Of a stretch of DNA of 51,329 nucleotides, positions 8,118 to 16,104 are shown piece after piece (the first letter of the stretch is position 1; the number at the start of each line of letters is the position of its first letter). The notes under the pieces are model-generated. The model did not search any database. It saw only the letters and a program-made list of their open reading frames with translations, and was not told where the DNA came from. The stretch is from BP-133 sp040756995 (GTDB lineage Bacteria; Actinomycetota; Acidimicrobiia; IMCC26256; BP-133). The translations under genes and the position numbers were made by a program. Where the stretch lies: NCBI GenBank assembly GCA_040756995.1, contig JBFLYK010000045.1, positions 1 to 51,329 of the forward strand, in the 5' to 3' direction.

Positions 8118-8893
8118 GGCATCGCGTAGCCGCCGTTGACCGAGATCACCTGACCGGTGATCCAGCCCGACAGCGGAGAGGCGAGCAGCAGGACCATCGG
8201 GGTGACGTCGGACGGGCGGCCCAGCCGGCGCAGCGGGTACTGGGCCAGGATCTTCTTCATCCGCTCCTCGTCGGGCGCGCCCGCCCCCGAGAGACCGGCG
8301 TGCTCGTCGAACCGGTCGGTCTGGACGAGGCCGATCGACACGCAGTTGGCCCGGATGCCGTGGCGGGCCAGCTCCTTGGCCAACGACTTCGTCAGCGCCA
8401 TCGTCGACGCCCGGGCGGTGGCGGTGATCGACAGCCCCGACTCGCCGACCCGGCCCGAGTCGCCCATCAGGCTCACGATCACTCCGTCCTTCCGGTCCAC
8501 CATCCGGCGGGCCACCGCCTGGGTCACCCGCAGCGTGCCGGTCACGGTGACGTCGACCTGGAACGACCAGTCGTCGGGTGTCGTGTTCAGGAACGGCTTC
8601 CCGCCGGTGGCGGCGGCGTTGTTGACCAGCACGCCGATCGGACCCAGCTGCGACTCGACGGCGTCCACCATGGCCGCCACCTCGTCGTCCCGGCGGATGT
8701 CGGCCTGCACCGCCAGCGCCGCGCCGGTCAGCCCCCCGGCCTCGGCGGCCGCCTCCTCGGCGCCGGCCCCCGACGAGTGGTAGTGGAAGGCCACGTGGGC
8801 ACCCTCGCGGGCGAAGGCCAGCCCGATCTCCCGCCCCAAACCCTGACCGGCCCCGGTGACCAGCACCACTTGCCGTTCGAGTCCCAGATCCAC
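8114..8893 (-). CDS. SDR-fold protein lacking the catalytic Ser-Tyr-Lys
   Basis: A 259-residue protein with the full Rossmann outline of short-chain dehydrogenases: nucleotide-binding TGAGQGLG at 13-20, NNAA at 91-94, and a C-terminal GWITGQVISVNGGY. When it is aligned through the conserved ALTKSLAKEL helix, the catalytic Tyr position is Thr157 and the Lys position is Arg161. The catalytic Ser position is Gly144. A normal dehydrogenase reaction is therefore unlikely; it may be a structural, NAD(P)-sensing or partner protein. Its stop overlaps the start of the molybdenum hydroxylase gene, which suggests coupled expression. Confidence 0.88.
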   Translation of the reverse strand: MDLGLERQVVLVTGAGQGLGREIGLAFAREGAHVAFHYHSSGAGAEEAAAEAGGLTGAALAVQADIRRDDEVAAMVDAVESQLGPIGVLVNNAAATGGKPFLNTTPDDWSFQVDVTVTGTLRVTQAVARRMVDRKDGVIVSLMGDSGRVGESGLSITATARASTMALTKSLAKELARHGIRANCVSIGLVQTDRFDEHAGLSGAGAPDEERMKKILAQYPLRRLGRPSDVTPMVLLLASPLSGWITGQVISVNGGYAMP

Positions 8894-8940
8894 GCGTCCT
8901 CCCTGCTTTGCCTCTCAGGCTACGCGGGTAGGGCCGAGCC

Positions 8941-9102
8941 ATGACCGACGCGACCGACCGCACCGTTCCCGATGAACCGCCGCCCGATCAGTACGAGTGG
9001 ACCAGCGAGGAGGGGGATCCCGACGCGGCCGGCATGCCGGCGGAGTTCCTGAACGAGCCGGACGAAGCCGTGCCGGGCGTCCGCCGTTCGAGTGAAGAGT
9101 GA
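8941..9102 (+). CDS. Small acidic protein, unknown
   Basis: A 53-codon frame (ATG to TGA) between the divergent SDR gene and the carboxylase operon. The product is strongly acidic and proline-rich (about 14 Asp/Glu), with no hydrophobic segment. Third positions are mostly G/C as in neighbouring genes, which supports coding. No good ribosome site is seen. The stop codon touches the inverted repeat at 9102-9120, so this stretch might instead be plain promoter region. Confidence 0.45.
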   Translation: MTDATDRTVPDEPPPDQYEWTSEEGDPDAAGMPAEFLNEPDEAVPGVRRSSEE

Positions 9103-9120
9103 TTCGACCAACGGTCGAAT
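9102..9120. promoter_or_regulatory. 19-bp inverted repeat, probable operator
   Basis: Perfect 8-bp arms with a 3-base spacer: attcgacc-aac-ggtcgaat. It lies just upstream of the -35 element of the carboxylase promoter. Size and symmetry suit a TetR-type dimer; the regulator is unknown, and none is adjacent. Confidence 0.6.
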
Positions 9121-9122
9121 AT

Positions 9123-9150
9123 TTGACTTACAGACGAACTATGGTACCGT
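9123..9150 (+). promoter_or_regulatory. Promoter for the acyl-CoA carboxylase operon
   Basis: TTGACT at 9123-9128 and TACCGT at 9145-9150 with a 16-bp spacer match an actinobacterial sigma-70 promoter. Transcription would begin about 6-7 bases downstream, at or next to the GTG at 9157. That gene has no Shine-Dalgarno, so a leaderless mRNA is likely. Confidence 0.55.
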
Positions 9151-9156
9151 CCCGGC

Positions 9157-10758
9157 GTGGGAACCGTGCTCGCGTCCAGGATCGATCCGACCAGCGGCGC
9201 CTTCGCCGAGAACGCGGCCGCCTTCGACAAGCTGCTGGCCGAGTTGGCCGAGCAACAGGCCCTGGCCCGAGGCGGCGGCGGCCCGAAAGCGGTGGAGCGG
9301 CACCATTCCCGGGGCCGGCTCCTGGCCCACGAACGGATCGAGCTGCTCCTCGACGAGGATTCGCCGTTCCTCGAGTTCTCCACGGTGGCCGCCTACGGCA
9401 CGCAGTTCCACGTCGGGGCCAGCCTCGTCACCGGGATCGGCGTGGTGTCGGGGACGGAGTGCGTCCTGGTCGCCCACGACCCCACGGTGCGGGCCGGGGC
9501 GTCGAACCCCTACACGTGGAAGAAGGTCGCCCGGGCCCTGACCATCTGCCGGGAGAACCGGCTGCCGTGCATCAACCTCGTGGAGTCGGCCGGCGGTGAC
9601 CTGCCCAGCCAGGCCGAGCTGTTCCTGCCCGCCGGCAAGCTGTTCCACGACCTGACGGAGCTGTCGGCCATGGGCATCCCGACGATCGCCCTGGTGTTCG
9701 GCAACTCCACCGCCGGCGGCGCCTACGTGCCGGGAATGTGCGACTACGCCGTGCTGGTCAAGGGCCAGGCCAAGGTGTTCCTCGGCGGGCCGCCGCTGGT
9801 GAAGATGGCGACGGGGGAGGACGCCGACGACGAGTCGCTCGGGGGCGCCGAGATGCACGCCCGGGTCTCGGGTCTGGCCGACTACATGGCCGAGGACGAG
9901 CTCGACTGCATCCGCATCGGCCGCCAGATCGTGGCCGACCTCGGCTTCCGCAAGCTCGGTCGGGGGCCGGACCGGCCGGTGGAGGAGCCGCTCCACGACG
10001 TCGAGGACCTGCTGGGCATCGCCTCGGTCAACCTCAAGGTGCCGTTCGACCCCCGGGAAGTCATCGCCCGCATCGTCGACGGCTCGAAGTTCTCGGAGTA
10101 CAAGCCGCTCTACGGCCCGGCCCTCGTCACCGGCTGGGCCCACATCCACGGCTACCGGATCGGCATCCTGGCCAACGCCCACGGCGTGCTGCAGAACGAG
10201 GAGGCGCAGAAGGCCACCGAGTTCATCCTGCTGGCCAACCAGAACGACACGCCGCTGATCTTCCTGCAGAACACCACCGGCTACATCGTGGGCACGTCCT
10301 ACGAGCAGCGGGGGATCATCAAGGACGGCGCCAAGATGATCAACGCCGTGACCAACAGCAAGGTCCCCCACATCACGATCATGATGGGTGCCTCCTACGG
10401 CGCCGGGAACTACGGCATGTCGGGGCGGGCCTACGACCCCCGCTTCGTGTTCAGCTGGCCCAACGCCAAGACCGCGGTGATGGGCCCCGAGCAGCTGGCC
10501 GGCGTCCTGTCGATCGTGGCCCGCCAGGCGGCGAAGGCCGCCGGCCGCGAGTTCGACGAGGAGGAGGACGCCAGGCGCCGCCGGGCGACCGAAGAGCAGA
10601 TCGAGTCGGAGTCGCTGGCCATGTACCTGTCGGCCCGGCTGCACGACGACGGCATCATCGATCCCCGCGACACCCGCGACGTCCTCGGCATGTGCCTCTC
10701 GGCCGTCCATTCCAATGTCGTCGAAGGCCGGCGGGGCTTCGGCGTGTTCCGGATGTAG
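9157..10758 (+). CDS. Acyl-CoA carboxylase carboxyltransferase (beta) subunit
   Basis: Transfers the carboxyl group from carboxybiotin to an acyl-CoA. The 533-residue length and the two crotonase-like halves match the methylcrotonyl/geranyl/propionyl-CoA carboxyltransferase family. The N-terminal region has the RGRLLAHERIELLLD motif, and glycine-rich oxyanion stretches include GNSTAGGAYVPGM (about 187-199) and GASYGAGNYGMSGRAYDP (about 410-427). The extended FLQNTTGYIVG segment resembles the LiuB/AtuC type. Substrate specificity is not readable from sequence. The GTG at 9157 has no ribosome site but falls at the expected transcription start. The biotin subunit gene starts 5 bases downstream. 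Confidence 0.93.
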   Translation: MGTVLASRIDPTSGAFAENAAAFDKLLAELAEQQALARGGGGPKAVERHHSRGRLLAHERIELLLDEDSPFLEFSTVAAYGTQFHVGASLVTGIGVVSGTECVLVAHDPTVRAGASNPYTWKKVARALTICRENRLPCINLVESAGGDLPSQAELFLPAGKLFHDLTELSAMGIPTIALVFGNSTAGGAYVPGMCDYAVLVKGQAKVFLGGPPLVKMATGEDADDESLGGAEMHARVSGLADYMAEDELDCIRIGRQIVADLGFRKLGRGPDRPVEEPLHDVEDLLGIASVNLKVPFDPREVIARIVDGSKFSEYKPLYGPALVTGWAHIHGYRIGILANAHGVLQNEEAQKATEFILLANQNDTPLIFLQNTTGYIVGTSYEQRGIIKDGAKMINAVTNSKVPHITIMMGASYGAGNYGMSGRAYDPRFVFSWPNAKTAVMGPEQLAGVLSIVARQAAKAAGREFDEEEDARRRRATEEQIESESLAMYLSARLHDDGIIDPRDTRDVLGMCLSAVHSNVVEGRRGFGVFRM

Positions 10759-10763
10759 CGGCC

Positions 10764-12830
10764 ATGACGACGACGACCACTGCGATCCGAACGTTACTGG
10801 TGGCCAACCGGGGCGAGGTGGCCCGCCGGGTCTTCCGCACCTGCCGAGCGCTCGGTATCCGAACGGTGGCGGTGTACACACCGCCCGACGCCGGGGCGCC
10901 GTTCGTGGGCGAGGCCGACGCCGCCGTCCCCCTCGACGGCGTGCGGGGCTATCTCGACATCGAGCAGATCCTGGCCGCCGCCGAGGCGACCGGCTCCGAC
11001 GCCGTCCACCCCGGCTGGGGCTTCCTGGCCGAGAACGCCAAGTTCGCGCAGGCCTGCATGGATGCCGGCCTCATCTGGGTCGGCCCGCCGCCGGCGGCGA
11101 TGGAGTCGATGGGTTCCAAGATCGAGGCCCGCCGCCTGATGCAGGAGGCCGGCGTTCCGGTTGTTCCCGGCGCCACGCTGCTGCCGGCCGAAGGCTCGGT
11201 GGCCGGCGGGCCCGCCGGTAACGAGTACCCGGCCGACGACGCGGGCATCACCGCCGCCGGCGCCGCGGTCGGATTCCCCCTGCTGGTCAAGGCATCGGCC
11301 GGCGGCGGCGGCAAGGGAATGCGGCTCGTCACCCGGCCCGACGACCTGGCCGGCGCGGTGGCCGACGCCGCCCGGGAGGCGGCCTCCGCTTTCGGTGATC
11401 CGGCCGTGTTTCTCGAGCGCTACGTCTCTCCGGGCCGCCACGTCGAGATCCAGGTCATCGGAGACCACCACGGCACGGTCGTCCACCTCTTCGAGCGGGA
11501 CTGCTCCGTGCAGCGCCGCCATCAGAAGCTGGTCGAGGAAGCTCCGTCGCCCGCGGTCGACGACGACCTCCGGGCCCGCATGGGGGAGGCGGCCGTGGCG
11601 GCCGCCAGGGCCGTCGGGTACCACGGCGTGGGGACGGTGGAGTGTCTGCTCGGCCCCGACGGGTCGTTCTACTTCCTGGAGATGAACACCCGCCTCCAGG
11701 TGGAGCATCCGGTCACCGAGCTGGTCACCGGCCTCGACCTCGTGCGGTTGCAGCTGGCGGTGGCCGAAGGCCGGCCGCTGCCGCCCGAGGTCCACCAGGC
11801 CCGGATGTCGGGCCACGCCGTCGAGGTTCGGCTCTACGCCGAGGACCCGCTGCACGACTACCAGCCCCAGACGGGCCGGATCGAGGCGTTGGAGTTCCCC
11901 CACCTCCCGGGCCTGCGAATCGACTCCGGCGTCGAGGCCGGGTCGGTGATCGGGACGGACTACGACTCCATGCTGGGCAAGGTGATCGCCACCGGCCCGA
12001 CGCGGCCGGAAGCCGTACGGTTGCTGGTCGACGCCCTGCGGCGGGCCCGGATCCACGGCGTGGGCACGAACCGCGACCTGCTGGTGGCGATCCTCGACCA
12101 CGACGAGTTCGCCGCCGGCAAGGCCGACACCGGCTTCCTCGAGCGGCATCCACCCGAGGAACTGGTCGGTTCGGCGCTCGACCCCCGGGCGCTCCAGATC
12201 CACGCCCTGGCGGCCGCCCTGGCCGCCCAGGCCGCCCACCGGGCGGCGACGCCGGTCCTGCGGTCCGTCCGGTCAGGCTTCCGCAACAACCCCGGCCCGC
12301 CGGCGCTGCGCCGCTTCACCGTCGGGACGGGCGACTCCGAGCGCCGGCTGGCGGTCGGTTACCGGCTGGGGCGCCGGCCGCTCTTCACCGTTGACGGCGA
12401 CGAGCTCGACGTCACGCTCATCGACGCCCGGCCCGACGCCGTCGAGCTGGTGGTCGACGGAGTCCGCCGCCGCATCGACGTCCGCTCCTACGGACCGGTC
12501 GTCCACGTCGACTCGCCACTGGGTTCGACCGCCCTACGGACGGTGGAGCGGTTCCCGAGCAAGGAATCCCAGCGCCCGTCCGGCTCGCTGGTGGCCCCCA
12601 TGCCCGGCACCGTGGTGAAAGTGCTGGCCGCGCCGGGCGACGTCGTGGCCAAGAGCGATCCGGTGGTCGTGATCGAAGCCATGAAGATGGAGCACACCAT
12701 CGGCGCCGCCGGCGACGGAACGGTGGCCGAGATCCTGGTCGACGTCGGCCGCCAGGTCGACATCGATCAGGTCATCGCCGTGATCAGGAGCGACAGCGAG
12801 GACGGCGAGCCCGAGGGCTCCGGTGGCTGA
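10764..12830 (+). CDS. Acyl-CoA carboxylase biotin carboxylase/biotin carrier (alpha) subunit
   Basis: A 688-residue ATP-dependent biotin carboxylase fused to a biotin carrier domain. The N-terminal biotin carboxylase domain (LLVANRGEVARRV) is followed by an ATP-grasp glycine loop (SAGGGGKGMRLV) and the catalytic FLEMNTRLQVEHPVTE segment. The C-terminal carrier has EAMKMEH at 638-644 with biotinyl Lys641. A short extra loop (about residues 138-160, Gly/Ala/Pro-rich) precedes the ATP-grasp fold. The frame is open upstream through the beta subunit, but the ATG at 10764 fits the N-terminus. It forms a two-subunit holoenzyme with the preceding gene. Confidence 0.94.
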   Translation: MTTTTTAIRTLLVANRGEVARRVFRTCRALGIRTVAVYTPPDAGAPFVGEADAAVPLDGVRGYLDIEQILAAAEATGSDAVHPGWGFLAENAKFAQACMDAGLIWVGPPPAAMESMGSKIEARRLMQEAGVPVVPGATLLPAEGSVAGGPAGNEYPADDAGITAAGAAVGFPLLVKASAGGGGKGMRLVTRPDDLAGAVADAAREAASAFGDPAVFLERYVSPGRHVEIQVIGDHHGTVVHLFERDCSVQRRHQKLVEEAPSPAVDDDLRARMGEAAVAAARAVGYHGVGTVECLLGPDGSFYFLEMNTRLQVEHPVTELVTGLDLVRLQLAVAEGRPLPPEVHQARMSGHAVEVRLYAEDPLHDYQPQTGRIEALEFPHLPGLRIDSGVEAGSVIGTDYDSMLGKVIATGPTRPEAVRLLVDALRRARIHGVGTNRDLLVAILDHDEFAAGKADTGFLERHPPEELVGSALDPRALQIHALAAALAAQAAHRAATPVLRSVRSGFRNNPGPPALRRFTVGTGDSERRLAVGYRLGRRPLFTVDGDELDVTLIDARPDAVELVVDGVRRRIDVRSYGPVVHVDSPLGSTALRTVERFPSKESQRPSGSLVAPMPGTVVKVLAAPGDVVAKSDPVVVIEAMKMEHTIGAAGDGTVAEILVDVGRQVDIDQVIAVIRSDSEDGEPEGSGG

Positions 12831-13620
12831 TCTCGCCGCCCTGTGCCGCGACGCCGTGGCGGAGCACGACGACCTGCGGGCCATCCTCGTCGACATCTCC
12901 GAGGAGGACTGGGACCGGCCCACACCCGCCGCCGGCTGGACCATCCGGGACCAGCTCTCCCACCTGGCCTACTTCGACGGCGCGGCCCGGCTGTCGATGG
13001 TCGACCCCGACGCCTTCCGCGCCCTGCGGGCCGAGGCGGTGGCCGACATCGAGAAGTTCGTCCACGCCACGCTGGCCTACGGGCAGGGCATCCCCGGCTC
13101 GGAGCTGCTCGACCGGTTCACCGAAGAGCGGCGGACGCTGGTGGAGGCCGCATTGGCGATGCCCGAAGGGGCGCGGGTGCCGTGGTACGGGCCCGACATG
13201 GCCGTGCCGTCGTCGATCACCGCCCGCATCATGGAGACCTGGGCCCACGGCCAGGACGTGGCCGACGCCCTCGGCGTCGCCCGGTCCTTGACCGCCCGGC
13301 TTCGCCACGTGTGCGACATCGGCATCCGGGCCCGGCCCTTCAGCTACCGCAACAACGGGCTGGAGCCGCCCGAGACGCCGCTGCGGGTCGAGCTCACGGC
13401 GCCCGACGGCCGCCTCTGGGAATGGGGTCCGCCCGACGCCGCCGACCGCGTCACCGGACCGGCCCTCGACTTCGCCCTGGTCGTCACCCAACGCCGCCTC
13501 GCCGCCGACACCGCCCTCCGGGTCGTCGGCGACGACGCCCGGACGTGGATGACGTTCGCCCAGGCCTTCGCCGGCCAGCCGACGAAGACCGACCCCTCCC
13601 GGGCCGACCTGGCCCGCTGA
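12823..13620 (+). CDS. TIGR03084-family DinB/MDMPI-like metal-binding protein
   Basis: A 265-residue protein of the mycothiol-dependent maleylpyruvate isomerase/DinB superfamily. It is a four-helix bundle with likely metal-ligand histidines in QLSHLAYFD (about residue 47) and ETWAHGQDVADAL (about 142), followed by a C-terminal alpha/beta domain. The GTG start overlaps the carboxylase alpha-subunit stop by 8 bases, so it is probably the third gene of the operon. Members of this family are commonly found beside acyl-CoA carboxylase or acyl-CoA metabolism genes in actinobacteria; their reaction is not established. Confidence 0.85.
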   Translation: MADLAALCRDAVAEHDDLRAILVDISEEDWDRPTPAAGWTIRDQLSHLAYFDGAARLSMVDPDAFRALRAEAVADIEKFVHATLAYGQGIPGSELLDRFTEERRTLVEAALAMPEGARVPWYGPDMAVPSSITARIMETWAHGQDVADALGVARSLTARLRHVCDIGIRARPFSYRNNGLEPPETPLRVELTAPDGRLWEWGPPDAADRVTGPALDFALVVTQRRLAADTALRVVGDDARTWMTFAQAFAGQPTKTDPSRADLAR

Positions 13621-13651
13621 CGCCGCGACCGCGCGCCAAGCCTGGTTCGTC

Positions 13652-13840
13652 CTACGCCGGCGGGCACTCCTCCGGATGGCGCAGGATGCCGCGGCAGTCG
13701 CGCACGTAGGGGACGTCGACCTTGTCGTGGGCCGCCACCCAGTCGATGACGGCGGTCGGGGTGCCGGAGGCGGCGACGGCGGCCAGCGCGGCGATGGCCA
13801 GGGCGCGCCGGCCGAGGCGGGTGAGGTTCCTCCGGGACAT
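13652..13840 (-). CDS. Small secreted protein
   Basis: A 62-residue product with Arg-rich N-region, an alanine-rich hydrophobic core (ALAIAALAAVAASG) and a mature part of roughly 36 residues. The mature part holds two cysteines (DCRG, EECPPA) that could form a disulfide. It is convergent with the preceding operon and has no recognisable family. Confidence 0.5.
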   Translation of the reverse strand: MSRRNLTRLGRRALAIAALAAVAASGTPTAVIDWVAAHDKVDVPYVRDCRGILRHPEECPPA

Positions 13841-14004
13841 CGGGCCATGGTGACGGACCGACGCCTCGGTGGCGACCCCCGCACGGCCGATTCCGTGCGA
13901 TCTCCGCCGGATCTCCGCATCGTGTCAGAGCATCCCCCGCAATCCGCTCCGCCCGATTTGTCCGTTTCGGCAGGATCCGTCCCAGAGAGCCCGAATCTCG
14001 TGGC

Positions 14005-15120
14005 GTGCTGCGGGATCGGCGCGGCGTGGTCGCCGCAATGGTGGTGGGGATGGTGGCGTCGGGGCTGGCCAACGGCGCCTGGGCCAGCCGGGAAGTGGAG
14101 CGGCGGGTGTACCGGCCGCACGCCACCGTGGCGCCCAGGGCGACGAGCTCGCCCACCGGACTGACTCCCGCCCAGGTCAAGGCGGCCTACGGCTTCTCGA
14201 CGTCGCCCAACGCCGGTGCCGGTGAGACTGTGGCCGTCGTGGCGCCGTACGACCATCCCCGGATCGAGCACGACCTCAACGAGTTCAGCCGGAAGTTCGG
14301 CCTGCCGCCCTGCACCAAGTCGAACGGCTGCTTCCGGAAGGTCGACCACCGGGGCGGCAAGAACTGGCCGGCGCGCAACAAGTTGTGGTCGATGGAGGTG
14401 GCTCTCGATGTCGAGTGGGTCCATGCCATCGCTCCGGGGGCCAAGATCCTGCTCGTCGAGGCGAAGAGCGACCGGCTGAGCGACATGCTCAAGGCCCACG
14501 ACTACGCCACCCGCCGGGCCGACTATGTCTCCAACAGCTGGGGGCTGCCGGAGTTCTCCGGCCAGTCGCGGCACAACTACCACTTCAACAAGCCGGGCGT
14601 GAGCATCTTCGTGGCCTCCGGCGACGACGGCGCCGCCGCCGGGCCGGGCTACCCGGCCACCGCCCCCGGCGTCATCGCCGTCGGTGGCACGAGACTCACC
14701 GGCATCGGCACGGCGTCTTTCGCCGAGACGGGCTGGTCGGGGTCGGGCGGGGGCTGCTCCCGCTACGAAACGGCCCATCCGGCGCAGGCCGCCTTCGCCG
14801 GCTACGCCGCCGTGAAGTGCGCCGGGAAGCGGGCGGCGCCCGACGTCGCGCTGGTCGGCGATCCCCGCAGCGGCGTGTCGGTCTACAACTCCTACAAGAC
14901 CGAAAAGCCGTGGACGACCCTCGGCGGCACCAGCGCCGCGGCTCCGATGTGGGCCGCCCGGGCCGCCGCGTCGGGCCTCGTGGTCGACGCCAAGCTGCTG
15001 TACTCCACGCCGTCGGTCATCCCGCTGCGGGACATCACCGCCGGCAGCAACGGCCTTCCCGCCCTGCCGGGCTTCGACCTCGTCACCGGCCTGGGCAGCT
15101 GGACGGATTCCGGGCTGTGA
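14005..15120 (+). CDS. Secreted sedolisin (S53)-like serine-carboxyl protease
   Basis: A 371-residue exported protein. The signal segment is at about 8-27. The S53 catalytic set is readable: Glu131 and Asp135 in SMEVALDVEW, the oxyanion Asp207 in ASGDDG, and nucleophile Ser310 in GGTSAAAP. A C-terminal Ca2+-site pattern (DITAGSNG, then GFDLVTGLGS) is also present. Unlike typical kumamolisin/sedolisin precursors it has no ~180-residue activation prodomain; only about 25 residues separate the signal from the catalytic core. The GTG start at 14005 gives a sensible signal peptide. It could be an active short-form protease or a family member with a different activation route. Confidence 0.87.
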   Translation: MLRDRRGVVAAMVVGMVASGLANGAWASREVERRVYRPHATVAPRATSSPTGLTPAQVKAAYGFSTSPNAGAGETVAVVAPYDHPRIEHDLNEFSRKFGLPPCTKSNGCFRKVDHRGGKNWPARNKLWSMEVALDVEWVHAIAPGAKILLVEAKSDRLSDMLKAHDYATRRADYVSNSWGLPEFSGQSRHNYHFNKPGVSIFVASGDDGAAAGPGYPATAPGVIAVGGTRLTGIGTASFAETGWSGSGGGCSRYETAHPAQAAFAGYAAVKCAGKRAAPDVALVGDPRSGVSVYNSYKTEKPWTTLGGTSAAAPMWAARAAASGLVVDAKLLYSTPSVIPLRDITAGSNGLPALPGFDLVTGLGSWTDSGL

Positions 15121-15147
15121 GATCGGCGGTGTGCGCTGTGGAGGCGT

Positions 15148-16104
15148 TCAGCGCCGGTTGGCCAGCAGCCACACGTTCTGGCGCTCCGACAGCAGGATGA
15201 TGTCGCAACCGTCGTAGGGGAAGAAGTCGCCCGCCTCCCGCTGGGAGCGGGAGAGCTTCCGGCTGAACAGCGGCGCTCCGCCGGCGAAGAAACCCGTGAC
15301 GTCGGGCGGGTCATGACCGTTGGCGTAGACCCAGGCCGTCTGGTTGCGGGTCGACGACGTGAGGAGGAGGCGCTCGTCGGCGGACGGGGAGCCGAGCGTC
15401 ATCTTCACCCCGGCCGGCACGGTGGCCACCGGCACCGGCCGGTTGACGGCCGACGGGTCGAGCGGCGCCTCGAAGCGGTAGACCCGGCTCGGCTCGGTCT
15501 TCGACACCACGGTGAGCTTGCCGCCGAGGAAGAAGGCGGTCTCGGTGTCGTGGTTGCCGTCGGGCGTGTCGGGATAGGCCCACCGGTAGCGGCCGACCAC
15601 CGTCGCCTCCCGGTCCCGTTCCGGGTCCGGTTCGACCACCTCCCACAGCGTCTTCGGTGCGGTGTGGCGGTTGATGTTGTCGAGGATCCACAGGCGGCCC
15701 CGCCCGTCGGGCCCGGTCGTGTAGGCGAGGTCCTCCCAGTCGCCGTTGGTCGCTCCCCGGACGGGGAAGGCCTCGGAACGGATCGAGTGCGACCCGGGCG
15801 CCAGCTCGAAGGAGTAGAGCACGGCGGGGTTGCCGGAGTCCCGCACCATCCAGGCCAGCCCCGGCCGCGCCGGGGACGACACGAAGCCCGACACCTCCTT
15901 GCGCTGGCCGGGCAGCCGGCCGATCTCCCGGGCGGGACCCCACGTGGGGCCGCACCGCTGTCCACCGGCCGCCGGCTGCCGCACCAGGGCGCCCGATGAG
16001 CTCTCCGGGATGCTCTCGTCGCCGCCCATCAGCGGAACGAGGAGCAGCAGCGTGAACCCGAGGAGGCTGCCGACCACGACGGCCGGGCGGGGCGGGCGGC
16101 TCAC
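15148..16104 (-). CDS. Membrane-anchored or secreted beta-propeller-like protein
   Basis: A 318-residue protein with an N-terminal hydrophobic segment (VVVGSLLGFTLLLLVPLMGG) acting as signal or anchor. The outer domain is beta-rich with repeated strand patterns such as DWEDLAYTTG, GRLWILDNINRH and VVGRYRWAYPD, suggesting a propeller. No catalytic motif is recognised. The GTG start at 16104 overlaps the stop of the nitronate monooxygenase gene (GTGA), so it is the last gene of a galK-monooxygenase-propeller run. The frame is open far upstream but only as an antisense-phase reading of the previous gene. Confidence 0.75.
   Translation of the reverse strand: MSRPPRPAVVVGSLLGFTLLLLVPLMGGDESIPESSSGALVRQPAAGGQRCGPTWGPAREIGRLPGQRKEVSGFVSSPARPGLAWMVRDSGNPAVLYSFELAPGSHSIRSEAFPVRGATNGDWEDLAYTTGPDGRGRLWILDNINRHTAPKTLWEVVEPDPERDREATVVGRYRWAYPDTPDGNHDTETAFFLGGKLTVVSKTEPSRVYRFEAPLDPSAVNRPVPVATVPAGVKMTLGSPSADERLLLTSSTRNQTAWVYANGHDPPDVTGFFAGGAPLFSRKLSRSQREAGDFFPYDGCDIILLSERQNVWLLANRR

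Noticed and set aside
5943..8129. Large plus-strand frame of about 728 codons
   Set aside because: Composition is His/Gly/Arg-rich and follows the antisense of the hydroxylase codons; no recognisable domain.
8118..8963. SDR region read as an N-terminal part of the molybdenum hydroxylase
   Set aside because: It is an out-of-phase reading of the SDR gene; the hydroxylase N-terminus starts cleanly at the GTG at 8117.
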